Source of the DNA: Gigaspora rosea
Taxonomy: Eukaryota > Glomeromycota > Glomeromycetes > Diversisporales > Gigasporaceae
NCBI GenBank assembly: GCA_003550325.1
Contig: QKWP01000795.1
Location: forward strand, 62,004-126,003
Direction of reading: 5' to 3'
DNA length: 64,000 nucleotides
In this document: positions 1 to 10,874 of the stretch, one piece after another
Numbering within the stretch: the stretch's first letter is position 1
Layout of the letters: every line of letters begins with the position of its first letter
Notes under the pieces: model-generated
The model's input: only the letters and a program-made list of their open reading frames with translations
The model's database searches: none
What the model was told of the DNA's origin: nothing
Position numbers and translations under genes: made by a program

Positions 1-714
1 TTAATGCACATCATTAAAGTTTTGTCCCAAGAGTGTGCATCTATTGTTTCTGGAAATAGTTTAGTGATCTGTTAAATATTAATGAATGAAATTACTAGAT
101 AGTGTATGACAATCCATATATATAGTGATGGGACCTCTTAAATTGCGTATTAACAATATTAATACGCAGTTATTAATGCATTATTGCTAACAATTGTCGA
201 ACTTTTAACGATTAACCACTTAATTAATTATTATTAATTAGGAAGTCTCATTACATATATGTATAAGGAATTTATTGCGCAACTTAAAATGCTAACATTG
301 ACTATCAATTCACTTTACCCATAAAGTAACTTAAGATATATAATGAGTTTCTTTGCTACATTGTTTAATGTTTCTTAATTTACATATTAGTATCACATTT
401 AAATCAGATTTTAAATAATGATCTACATAATACTGGTACAGCATTTCCAATTTTGACAGAAATAGATGACGTCAAATAAAGGCATACCGTAAATGTGTAC
501 AAAGGTTGTGCTCCCGATGAGCACGTGATAGGTCGGACAACTACTCGAAATCAAAATTTTTAACATGTAACGTTAACGTTAATAGAATCACAAAATACTG
601 TACATTTCAATTACTTAATAACAAAAAATTATCAGATTTATATATTTTATTTAATGAAAAAATTTTTTTATTCAATAAATTTTTTTGTATATAGTTGACC
701 CTATACAATGAACC
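1..714. other. AT-rich gene-free stretch
   Basis: No open frame with protein-like composition is visible on either strand. The sequence is AT-rich with scattered short runs. It ends at the 8-bp duplication AATGAACC (707-714) that borders the next element. Confidence 0.6.
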
Positions 715-950
715 CAGTGTCTGAAATTCAATTTTTAAATTAGTTGCGGGCTGCAACTAAATAAAAAAAAATAGTTGCGGATCGTAAGAATTTATAAAAA
801 TTTAGTTGCGCGTATAAGCATTTAATCAAAATTTATAAGTAAAATTTTTCAAATTTATGTGCGGAATCTGCATATGCACTTCAGAATTTGGTTGCGGAAA
901 TTTAAAATTTGTTGCGGTCCGCAGACTCCGCAACCCAATTTCAGACACTG
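715..950. mobile_element. hAT-like MITE, 236 bp
   Basis: The ends are inverted copies starting CAGTGTCTGAAATT, and both flanks carry the same 8-bp sequence AATGAACC (707-714 and 951-958). An 8-bp target duplication with CAGTG-type ends is the signature of hAT-type transposition. The interior has several copies of AGTTGCGG in both orientations, probably transposase-binding subterminal repeats. There is no coding capacity, so it needs a transposase supplied in trans. Confidence 0.85.
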
Positions 951-1959
951 AATGAACCTCTCTATAACGAGCTCCGGATATAAATAACGTAAAAATTTTA
1001 AATTATATAATAAATAGCTCGCTATAAAAATGTTATAGGCTTGAATGACTTTTCAATTCGGTATAGAAAGGTTTATTGTAATTTTTTTGATAATAAAAAA
1101 TAAAATTATATTAAGAACTAAGAAATTTTTTCCTTATCGAAAAGTTATATTTAAACAATAAAGAGCTTTTATAATGTTATTAAAATTCTAGTAAACTTAA
1201 TTTGGTTTTATCAACGTAAAATATAATATTAATTAAGGTCTTTAGTGAGCTCGAATTATGACGATAATAAGTTTTATAGTTACACTAAAAATCGGCCTAA
1301 GTTATTCTTCAATCTGCTAAATATATCAGATATTGTTTTCTTAATTTCGTGCGCAAATACTGTTAAATACAAAATTGAAAGTAATTAAAAGTGCAACGCA
1401 GAAGAAAATGACTTTACTATATAAATCATTATCGTTATCACTGACACATTGGCATTGTTGTTACTGTATTACAGTATTAAATTTAGTAGTCGTTGGGACA
1501 ATCACATGATCATCCGAAGCACAAGCTTGTACACATTTACGATAACTTTATTTCATTTTCGGATAAATTTGAAATGATGTCGCTGAAAAGTTATTTATTT
1601 CGTTAAATGGGAGCCTCTAAATAGAAACGGGCAAAATTTTTATACATCCTTAAATATTCTTACATATTCTTACATATTCTTAAATTTTTACGTAATAAAT
1701 AATTCTATCTATTTAATACAAACTTTATTACTGTTATATCAAATAAAAACTTTGAAAATTTTTCTTGGCTATATTATAAATTATTGGTAAATATTGTTGC
1801 TACAAATGCCAAGCCTTTCAAACATTCGGTGCTATGTTATAAATTATTGTTTAATATTGTTACTACAAATGCAAAAGGCCTTTCAAATTTAATATTTATT
1901 TTTTAAAAACATTCGTTATATTTTTGAATTACTGTTTAACATCGTTACTGCTAATGCAA
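951..1959. other. AT-rich gene-free stretch
   Basis: No gene is visible. Around 1800-1960 there are loosely repeated segments of the type AAATTATTG...TGTTACTACAAATGC, apparently a short degenerate direct repeat. Confidence 0.5.
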
Positions 1960-2692
1960 TTAAATATTATCAATTGTTTCCGGAAATAACCAGTTCTCTA
2001 AAGTTGTCGCATGATTATTATATGTAGCTTGAATGGAATATTTGATTGTTGCTTCGTTATAAGTAATTTGATCATTAGTATTGAAATTGTCAATATTTGT
2101 AATCGTTTGCATTACATTTTCCTCTTCAAATTATTATCAATATTGTTCATATCACCAAATTAGACATTAGATACAATTTCTTCAAAACATGTTTCATCAG
2201 AATTGGTTGCATTAACATTAGCTTGAATTTGTTCAAAATCATTTATTCTTTTTTTTTATTTCGAGTAAAATTATTTGAACGATTTTTTTCTTGAGCAATA
2301 CGCCACTTAATACATGTCACTTTTGTTGCACATTCTGTGACTGAATATTTGTTACTAATGGCCAGAATCTTTCGCTTTCAGCTGATGTAGGTGGTATGGA
2401 CATAATCCTACGTTCCTGGTATTTCCCGTGGTTTGTTTGATGACGATCGAGACTGAACCACGTGATGACAAGTATCACCAGTATCACCAGTACCACCAGT
2501 ATCACCAACACCACCAATATTACCAGTACCGCCAGTATTACCAGTACCACCAATAAACTTTCGGACTTTGGGGAGAGGTTTCGGCCGAAACACTGCCATG
2601 CATAGCGTAGAAAAATGCCATTTTGCATCGTGATCATTTATACTATCTAATTTTCTCACGTGCAAAATGATTGGTAAAAAAGTACAGGACAC
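1960..2692 (-). pseudogene. Decayed protein-coding remnant, family not recognised
   Basis: Read on the minus strand, protein-like pieces appear in succession but in different frames: a start with MSCTFLPIILHVRKLD, a glycine/threonine repeat tract encoded by the minisatellite at 2471-2554, a piece with SAESERFWPLVTNIQ, and a 3' piece with ITYNEATIKYS and ENWLFPETIDNI before a stop at 1960-1962. At least two frame changes and internal stops separate them, so no intact product can be made. I do not recognise the family. It may be a domesticated or transposon-derived gene that has decayed, or chance coding-like sequence around a minisatellite. Confidence is low. Confidence 0.3.
2471..2554. repeat. 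Minisatellite of ACCACCAGTATC type units
   Basis: Short units such as TACCACCAG and TATCACCAG (9 bp) are repeated about nine times with substitutions. On the minus strand the tract reads GGTGDT/GGTGNT. Confidence 0.85.
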
Positions 2693-2699
2693 TCGTGAC

Positions 2700-4660
2700 G
2701 GGCGACTAATTTAAATACAATGATAGTTTTCGCATTATGATTGCAGAGATTTATCCATTTAATAACATTAACGTCAATATTACGCTTTATTTCTTCAACA
2801 ACAATAGTAGCATCATTAATTTTTGAAAAAGAGTGTTCTTATATGTAATATACATAAATTTAAACCTTAACAAAATTATGACAAGATTTTTATCTCTTTT
2901 ACACGTTATTCGTCATGAAATTCTTATTATGTACAATTTATCTATTTCTGACTGGATGAACGCTATAATTTCTCCAATATTTATGACTATTGGTATGTAG
3001 AATGATGATACTACTTAATAAACTTTAATTAAAAATATTAACGATCAATTTTTTGCGATATATTCAGGTGCACTTTATATGCGTATCTTTAGTTCTATTG
3101 CTACCTATAATGGCGAATTTCTCGAAATCATATTACATATTATATTTCCGTGTTTATTTCGTATCATTATATACTTTGCACATTTTATCTTGTTTTTTAA
3201 TTGGCAAGTACTTTTACTTTAAATGATAAGAATCTTTTTTTACATTTATAAAACTAATAATAGTTATTCTATTACAATAGGTTTAGTCAAATAGCCTCAG
3301 TGGAAGAAGATCGAATAAATAAACCATATCGACCAATTCCCTCTGGCCTTATAACTATCAAAGGCTCCAAACATCGTCTAGTTGCCATCAGCATTATCTT
3401 TCCAATTATAGCATACCTAATTGGTGGTTTATCATTGTTTTTTTTTATGTTTTATGTGGCAGGCTTGGGTTATCTTTAATGAGGTGCTCAAGCTTGGTAA
3501 AAATGCATTTTTTAAAAACTTTTTTTCAGCTTTTGGCACATTGATCCAACTTGTCAGCTGCCATTATATCATAATTGATACTAAACTTAGCATATTTGAA
3601 TTATTAAATAGTGAACTAGGCATTTTTAAGTTGGGTATCTTCTTTTTCGTAATGACTACAGCTCAAATTCAAGATCTTAGAGATCAGAAGGGTGATAAGT
3701 TTGTTGGTCGTAAAACACTCCCCTTCTTATAGGTGATAATATTTGCAGATGGTTTACAATTTTAATGTTAATTATATCAATACTCGTTATGCGCTATATT
3801 TCAAATAATTTCTTACGGGTTATAGTTGAAAAAAATTTGAAGCCAATATTAATAATGGTTCTGCGCCGCATGAATTTGATTCTATTGAGTTCATTCTTAT
3901 AGCTTTAACTGCTTCTCCCTGTATTAGATTATTTATATACAGGCAACCGATGCAAGATAATATTACCTACCAAATATGGTATACTCCAATTCATTGTACG
4001 TTATTCTTATATTACAGTATGCAAGCTGTAGGAATTATAAATTAAGGTTTGACTATAGTTGGCATAGAGATAATTTCTATGTGGTATTGTTATTAGTATG
4101 AAGGTGAAATTGTAAAATGCAATAGCATAGTAAATTTTTTTCAACACATTATTGGCACAACTTATTTTAACATGATTTATTTAATTTAACACAATTCATG
4201 ATTGACTTCTTTGTGATTCTCCTCATAATAAATAAAATTTCTTTGTGATTCCTTATTTATAAGTCGCTGGTAGACTTCAGTGTGATTTTATTCGTATTGA
4301 GAATTGATTATATATTATTAGGGTATAAATTTATTTTATTGTATATTGTTCTTGTTTTTTTTTGAACATATAAATAATGTAATCTACATAATTAAATGCT
4401 TACATGTTAACTATCGAGAAGCTAACTTAACGTGCTTCCATGGTCAGTGTGATAAACAATGTAAATTTATTCGTAATTGTAATTTTTGTATTATTAAATT
4501 TTTTTTAAATATTACTTTTCACTTGAATTTAGCAACTCTTTACGAGCGATTAAACATTTTGAGAGCTCTTTTCACAATTCTTTGAATTCTTAATAAAATA
4601 TAATAATAAATATCAATCATACCGTATTAAATAATTTTTTATAAAATATTAAAGTATATA
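2700..4660 (+). repeat. Duplicated 2-kb block, copy 1 (pair with 13640-15613)
   Basis: Upstream sequence, all three UbiA exons, both introns and about 600 bp of 3' flank match the block at 13640-15613 nearly base for base, in the same orientation. Similarity starts near ATGATAGTTTTCGCA and stops just after AAATATTAAAGTATAT. The copies lie about 11 kb apart with the P450 gene between them. Confidence 0.9.
2878..4045 (+). pseudogene. UbiA-type prenyltransferase, frameshifted copy
   Basis: This is the paralogue of the intact gene at 13804-14972, with the same exon layout: exon 1 2878-2992, exon 2 3068-3203, exon 3 3281-4045. Compared with the intact copy it has one extra T in the T run near 3440, one base missing near 3724 (CTCCCC for CTCCCTC) and one A missing near 3831. 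The first breaks the frame shortly after the EEDRINKP motif; the others fall after the second Asp motif. Substitutions are few, so the copy is young. All three lesions are at or beside homopolymers, so base-calling error is a real alternative to decay. If expressed as written it would give only an N-terminal fragment of a multi-spanning membrane enzyme. Confidence 0.8.
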
Positions 4661-4691
4661 TCATACTGTGTAAAGTTATGAATTAAATAAA
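4046..4691. other. 3' flank of UbiA copy 1, no gene
   Basis: This belongs to the duplicated block up to about 4660. The short open frame at 4346-4585 is not conserved as a frame in the other copy (indels), so it is not called as a gene. Confidence 0.6.
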
Positions 4692-5249
4692 GGGGCACTT
4701 AAAGAAGAGTCCCAGTGATGATCACGAATTGTGTCACCCTCGATATAATCACCTGAGAATTTTGATTGGTCAGAAGAGTGTCAGAAGAGCATAAACAAAA
4801 TCAGATAGATGATACGGATAGATACGGATCATTTAATATATCTGATATGTCTATATGCTGCATAAATCGCATTCTTGATTCTATATATAAAAACCTTCTA
4901 ACTATATCAAAAAGTCGACCCCCTAACCACTAGGTAAATTTTTTTTTGTTTGGTTTTATAGACGCTTTTTGCCTCGTGGTTAGGGTTAGCAAAAATTTTT
5001 TGTTAGTGGTTTTATACCTAGTGGTTATGGTTAGGGTTAGACCAGCCGCTTATAGCATTTGATTGTTTTGATTACGTAGTCAATTGGTTATACAAGGTTC
5101 AGAAATTTTAGGAAATCCGATTATCATCCGATTTCGTAAATGTCACCCGATATTTGTTTACTTTTTTTGGCCAATCAAAATTATATTCATTATATCGAGG
5201 GTGATACAATTCGAGATAATCACTGGGTTCACTCTTCTTGAAACTACCC
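4692..5249. mobile_element. GGG...CCC MITE, copy A (558 bp, 8-bp TSD)
   Basis: The element is flanked by perfect 8-bp repeats TAAATAAA (4684-4691 and 5250-5257). Its ends are inverted copies of the type GGGxCACTTAAAGAAGAG / GGGTAGTTTCAAGAAGAG, followed by CCCAGTGATGATC. A second member lies at 21363-21762. The centre holds telomere-like GGTTAGGGTTAG tracts in both strands' senses. It has no coding capacity. GGG termini with 8-bp duplications would fit Merlin- or hAT-related transposases; I cannot decide between them. Confidence 0.85.
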
Positions 5250-5395
5250 TAAATAAACAGGCTTATTTTTGTACCATTCAAATTCTGGAAAAGGGTGATA
5301 TAACTCAGGTATGACTGTATTATTGGCTAACAGTTTAGAAATTTATATTTTTAGTTAGAGCAGGGCAAAAAGTCATAATATGGTCACCTTTTATA

Positions 5396-5726
5396 TAGGG
5401 ATGCACCAGTCTGGTCTGTTCCAGTTCTAGTAGACCATTATCATAGTATTTTCGGTCCTGGTTCCAGTCCGTCCATGGTCCCAAAACGGTTCTTAATGAA
5501 TAAATCTTATTGGTCATAAATGATATAATTACTTACTGTCAGATGTAAACAAACATCATATGATCTGTGTTACACTTGATCGAGCAATAAGATAGGGTGA
5601 AATGAATATCACAGTTTGTTTACAAGGACTGGTCCAGGACCAGTCCCAAACTGGGACCGATAAGACCATGAGACCATTGAAAAGACTGGCCCTGGACCAG
5701 TCTTTTTTAGAACTAGTGCATCCCTA
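5396..5726. mobile_element. hAT-like MITE, 331 bp
   Basis: The termini TAGGGATGCACCAGT and its inverted copy ACTAGTGCATCCCTA border an interior full of GGTCCAGG / CCTGGACC motifs in both orientations. The flanks CTTTTATA (5388-5395) and TTTTTATA (5727-5734) differ at one of eight positions, consistent with an aged 8-bp target duplication. Confidence 0.75.
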
Positions 5727-5734
5727 TTTTTATA

Positions 5735-6819
5735 TAAAACTGATGTTCATTATAATAAGCCTTTAAAGTTAATTGTATTTGATTGTATTTTGAAATTTCA
5801 TTAGTAGAAAGTTTGTATGCTCAATGAAATATCAAAAAAAAAGAATAAGAAATTTTTACTTGAACAACAAGTACACACATAACAATAAATATTTAGCACT
5901 TTATTTATTTATTTATTTTTATTTATTTATTTATTTTGTTTTTGAATTACAATGTAGCCTTTGTATACTTAATGAAGTATTGAATAAAGAAGTTTTATTT
6001 GAGCAACTAGTAAGCATATAATAATAAAGATTTAAGTACATCTTTATTTGTTTATTTTATTTTATTTTTGAATTACTGCAATATTTGTATATTCATAGTG
6101 TACTGAATAAAAAATTTTTACTTGAGCAACTAGTATGCACATAATGATAATATTTAAACTCATTTTAAAAATTACTTTTCAATTCTGTAAAATGTTCTTT
6201 TTTTGTACCTTTATAACTGAAAATATACTTATAACTATAAGTTTTGAAATGTGTTAACTGAAGTTTATTTTTTTATTTTTTTTATTTTTTTAATTTTTTA
6301 ATTTTTTTATGATCTTGTGGCAATACTGCTGTAATCAGTATTGAGTGCAGTCCTAAGTTCAGTTTTAAAAACTGAACTGGACTGGACTGTTCTATTGGAA
6401 CTAGTTCCAGTTCCAGTCCAGTCCAGTTTTCATATAATTTGTCTAAAAAATTTTTTATTGGCTATAGGTTTTATATAATTTGTACAAATATATATATGTA
6501 TATACTGATTACTAAATAGTAAAGTATTACTAAGATCCCAAAATTTAAAATTTAATAGTTTAGATTTACAAAGGCCTTCTATTTTTACTTTATTTTAGAA
6601 AAATTACTACCAAAAAGCTTGTACTGCTAGTACTTGTTGGAAATTTTAATATTATGGAAATATATATATAAAAGATTAAAGTATTCAAAATTATCACAAG
6701 TACTAAGTTCATTAAAGTACTATATTGCCAAAATAAGCTACCTCTAAAAATAAGATACTTTCTCTTTTAATCAAAAAACTCAAAAACATCTTTGACCCAA
6801 AAATAAGCTATCTACTATC
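5735..6819. other. AT-rich stretch with simple repeats
   Basis: No credible gene. Contents are a TTTA microsatellite (about 5903-5940), direct repeats of GAGCAACTAGTA...TTTATTT at roughly 170-bp spacing (5870-6150), and an inverted cluster of CCAGTCCAGT / ACTGGACTGG around 6355-6427, similar in theme to the preceding MITE. Confidence 0.5.
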
Positions 6820-6827
6820 AATAAAAG

Positions 6828-7132
6828 GGGTTTGGGTCAAAATCCTGACAAACAAAATCCCGACAGGTCATAATCCCGACAAAAAAATCCTGACAATCAA
6901 AAATCCCGACAATCAAAAAAAGAGTAACTTTACTATAAAATCAACTAAACCAAACCCTAGACCAGGCGCTCACCCTAACCCTATCCTAGGCATTTATCTA
7001 ACCCTAACCTAACTTAAATAAATTTAATGATTTTTTTGTTGTTAGGATTGTTGGGATTTTTATTGTCAGGATTTTTTTGTTGGGATTATGAACTATCGGA
7101 ATTCTGTTTGTCGGGATTTTGACCTGCTCCCA
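6828..7132. mobile_element. GGG...CCC MITE, 305 bp, with ATCCCGACA repeats
   Basis: Perfect 8-bp flanks AATAAAAG (6820-6827 and 7133-7140) border an element starting GGG and ending CCC. The arms are long inverted repeats made of about five copies of AATCCYGACA at near-regular spacing. The centre holds CCCTAACCCTA-type telomere-like sequence (about 6953-7012). There is no coding capacity. Confidence 0.85.
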
Positions 7133-7579
7133 ATAAAAGTTGCTATATAGTAAAATCCAAACTTTCTAAAACAATTAAAGTTACTTAGATAAACTTATTT
7201 AAAAGATCAAAATATATATATTCTGAATTTATAACAAAATTAAAAAACTTTTTATTAATTGGATTTTAATTTTATACTTCACTGAAACTATAAAAAAATT
7301 GAAAATATTATTATTATATATTAATTATGTTTTTATTATGTTTTAAAAAATGTTATAATTACTAGTTATAAGTTAATAATAATAATATAAATAATATATA
7401 TTAAAACTGTTTTAGTAATATTAATAAAAACATTTTTAAAACATTATTAAACTAAATAAATTTCATATTTATAGTATAATATAAATATTTATATTATATA
7501 AATATATTATATTATAATATATTTTATAATATTAAATATAATATAAATAAAACAAATAAATAATATAATGATTTAGACA

Positions 7580-7690
7580 AATGTTTTTACCCCAAAATCT
7601 CACAAAAAAGATTTTTTGTTAAAATACGAAGGATGGTTTCATAAGCAAAATTACGAGATATAAGCATTTTTTAAAAATAATTTTGGTTTA
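7580..7690 (+). repeat. Dispersed repeat, member 1
   Basis: It shares with 12846-12965 a core of the type AAATYTCRCAAGAA, then TTTTTTTGTTA, then GGTTTCATAAGCAAAATTA and GAG. More diverged members are at 13195-13320 and 45285-45360. No coding content; the family is not recognised. Confidence 0.6.
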
Positions 7691-7719
7691 AAAAATATTT
7701 TTAAAAACTTATTTTAATA

Positions 7720-8215
7720 TATTTTTAAAATATAATAATAATGTTTTTATAATATTTTTAATAATATTAAAATAATGTATTAAAAATATTTTAAAAAAAT
7801 TATTTAAATTTTTTTTTAAAATATAATAATAATATTTTTACTAATATTTTTAATAATGTATTAAAGACATTTTTAAAAGTTTATTTTAAGTTATTTTTAA
7901 ATAATAATAATGTTTTTATAATAATTTTGATAATATTAAAATAATGCTTTAAAAACATTTTTAAAAAGCTTATTTTAAACTATTTTTAAAATATAATAAT
8001 AATGTTTTTATGATATTTTTAATAATTAAAATAATGTTTTAAAAACATTTTTAAAAATTTATTTAAAGTTATTTTTAAATATAATAATAATGTTTTTATA
8101 ATAATTTTTATAATATTAAAATAATGCTTTAAAAACATTTTTAAAAAATTTATTTTAAACTATTTTTAAAATATAATAATAATGTTTTTATAATAATTTT
8201 ATAATATTTTTAAAA
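7720..8215. repeat. Tandem array, about 100-110-bp unit, ~5 copies
   Basis: The unit contains ATAATAATAATGTTTTTATAAT, then AATATTAAAATAATG, then TTTAAAAACATTTTTAAAA. Copies begin near 7725, 7815, 7905, 7990, 8080 and 8170 with small indels. Confidence 0.7.
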
Positions 8216-8518
8216 CAGATTTAAATTTTTATTTTATTTTTAAAATTTTTATTATATTATTAATATATTATAAAAACATTATTAAAATAATTTTTTATAT
8301 AAAAGCATATTTATTATATTTTCAAAATATTATTATTTTATTATAAAAACATATATACTTTTTTTTAAGTTTCAGTAAAGTATTTAACAAGAAATTAAAA
8401 TTTTATTAACAAAATATATTTATTGAACATAGAAATTAAAAGTCAAATAATAAAAAGTACTCCTATTTTGATGAAACTTTTAGAATATATATAGTTTAAT
8501 CTTCCAAACAAGTTTATT

Positions 8519-9550
8519 TAACAGTCATAGAACATGTTCCCTTAAAATAGTCTTGAAATAAGTTTATAATAAAAATTATAATAAAAACATATGATTTTAC
8601 TACAGTATAAACTTTGAGCAGAAGATCCTTCTTAGCTTAACTAATTAACTTAAAATTAAATTTTACAAACATATCTGATATAAAACAAGAAAAGAAGAAA
8701 ATTTGAGCTTAAAAACTATATTGAAATTTTGTTAATTTTGCACTATTTCAAAATGTAACTTCAGTAAAAACAAAAATTTAAAATTTTAATTAGCAATTAT
8801 ATATAGAATCATGCTCTGAACAACTTTACTTAGGTGACAAAAGTAGGTTATCTTGTAAGAAAAATGGGTTAGCTATATGATAAAGCCAAGATAACCTGCT
8901 TTGGGCCTCTAAGTAACTTGTTCAGCATATAATTCTACTTGTAACAAAGCTAAAACACATTTTCTTGAACCTTTTACAAGTGAAAAATAGTGTTAAAATC
9001 AGAAAAAAATTTTTTCTGAAAAAAATTATTTCTCTAGCTTTAATCCATTTTTCACTTAGTAAAAGATCTGAGAAAACGTGTTTAGCTTTAGTATAAGTAG
9101 AATTACATGCTAAACAAGTTTATTAGAGGTCCAAAACAGGTTATCTTGACAAAAAAAGGAGTTTTATAGTAGTTTTATATTGCAAACCAAAAAATTTTAA
9201 CTTTAGCATATAGCTAACCTATTTTTCTTACAAGGTAACCTACTTTAGTCGCTGTAAAGTTGTTCAAAGCATAGTTTTACATATAATTGCTAATTTATAA
9301 TTTGTAAATTTTTGTTTTTGATGAAGTTACATTTTGAAATAGTATAAAATTAACAAAATTTTGATATGGTTTTTAAGCTCAAATTTTTCTTCTTTTCTTG
9401 TTCTATATGTTTGTAAAATTTAATTTTAAGTTAATTAGTTAACAGTTAAGCTAAGAAGGATCTTTAGCCCAAATTCATAGTAAATTAATATGTTTTTATT
9501 ATAATTTTTATTAAAAACTTATTTCAAAGGGATAGTTCTATGACTGTTAG
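8519..9550. repeat. 1-kb near-perfect palindrome
   Basis: The left arm begins ACAGTCATAGAAC and the right arm ends CTATGACTGT. Matching landmarks run along both arms: CTTAGCTTAACTAATTAACTT, TTTGAGCTTAAAAAC, TAGGTTA/TAACCTA near 8840 and 9230, and AGATAACCTG / CAGGTTATCT near 8888 and 9140. The centre is near 9020 at AGAAAAAAATTTTTTCT. No open frame is present. A transcript across it would fold into a very long hairpin. Confidence 0.8.
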
Positions 9551-10181
9551 TAAAATTTTGCATAAATTAAAATTTTGAAAAGTGACCAAAATTTTAAAAT
9601 TTTTTAAAAATTACAAATAAATTTTGATTTAATTTGATTTGATCAAATCAAATTCAAATTCAAATCAAGGGTTTATTTGATTCAATTAAATTCAAATATG
9701 CCTGATATTCGATTCAATTCAACTTTGAGAAACTCTAGTGGCTTAAGTACATGAATATCATTTCAGCTATATTAAGGCATGGGATAACTATGTGAACATA
9801 GTCATTTAAACTTGATGGGCAATGAAAGTTCAAAAAGCCCACTGCTTTAATATAGCAAAAGCCACATAATCAACAAGAAAGTCATAAGCTATCATAGTGT
9901 TAATATAGTATAACAAAGTAACATAGTAATAATAAGTAAATGTAGTTAGAACTTCAAATATATATAAAGGCCTCAAGTTCAAGGCCAAGAGAAGATATTC
10001 AGTTCCAATCAATATTAAATAAAGAATTCCCTTCCTTATTGTTAATTAAACCATTTGACTTTTAATATAAATAAAGAAATTATACTTACTCTTTGAATTT
10101 GATTCTAACCCTAATAAAACCTTGCGAGACTCAATTCGACGGACTGAATTGACTTGTAACTTTGTATTTGATTATTATAAC
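9551..10181. other. Gene-free stretch
   Basis: AT-rich. It has a run of TTTGATTTAATTTGATTTGATC / GATCAAATCAAATTCAAATT near 9620-9665 (short palindrome). A minus-strand frame at 9830-10012 has no protein-like composition. Confidence 0.5.
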
Positions 10182-10331
10182 TAGAGATTGGAACCGTTTA
10201 ACCGTTTAAACATTGCTCTATAGTTCCGGGCAGAATTATTTGGTCATGGGCCGGAATTATTTTAATGCCGGCCAAATTAAACGGTTAACGGTTAAACGAT
10301 TAAGAAAAATTTTAGGCGGTTCCAATCCCTA
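10182..10331. mobile_element. hAT-like MITE, 150 bp
   Basis: Termini TAGAGATTGGAACCG and GGCGGTTCCAATCCCTA are inverted copies. Both flanks carry ATTATAAC (10174-10181 and 10332-10339), a perfect 8-bp target duplication. The interior repeats the AACCGTTTAA motif in both orientations. Non-coding. Confidence 0.85.
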
Positions 10332-10874
10332 ATTATAACTTGAATTCTGTGTGACGAGTTCTGTTAATTCCTTTGGATTGTTCACGTGACTCCCGTTAAC
10401 ATTTTGAACTTCGTATCGAGCTTACCCCGATTTACCTGCATATTGCATATTTGATTTTAATCATATACACGTGACCCACATATTCTTATATTTATATCTC
10501 TCTTCCCATACACAGTTGGAGTGTAAATTGGCACTATTGTCTATATTGTTTTACCCGTTCTCCCAATCAACCGTTACAGTAGCCCCCTAAAAAATCACCT
10601 GATTTTTGTCACTTCTCTAAACAGAAAACACGGTCATAGTGACAACTATGGTGACACGTTCTAAAATTAATATTGCAGTATTGGTACAGTGATAGAAGCC
10701 GACCAAATTTATATTACGAAAAAAATTTATTAAATATATATGTCACACTAGGAAGTAGTGGTAAACCGCATATGCGAAAAATACTAAAATTCAAATAAGA
10801 AATTCCTTTGTAAAACTCAATAATCAAAATTATGAAGTGTTTATTGTAAAATTGATAATTAGTAAATAGTAAAA
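10332..10874. other. Downstream flank of the P450 gene
   Basis: No gene is seen. It contains CCCCCTAAAAAATCACCTGATTTTTGT (about 10573-10600), also found at 53202-53230 inside the LINE, so this is a piece of a dispersed element. Confidence 0.55.

Larger units (their letters stand above)
7165..8540. repeat. Large AT-rich inverted repeat around a tandem array
   Basis: Sequence at about 7185-7290 (AAACTTATTTAAAAGATC, then TATATATATTCT and ACTTTTTATT, then CACTGAAAC) recurs as its reverse complement at about 8360-8530. Between the arms sits the tandem array at 7720-8215. No coding content. The GGG...CCC MITE at 6828-7132 sits just outside the left arm. Confidence 0.65.

Noticed and set aside
3421..3732. 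103-codon open frame on the plus strand
   Set aside because: It is the middle part of the frameshifted UbiA exon 3, not a separate gene.
4346..4585. 79-codon frame after UbiA copy 1
   Set aside because: The duplicated block at 15290-15500 has indels that destroy the frame; composition is that of AT-rich intergenic DNA.
8519..9550. CRISPR-like or plasmid-origin-like repeat structure
   Set aside because: The repeat is one large inverted pair, not short direct repeats with unique spacers, and the context is a eukaryotic nuclear genome.
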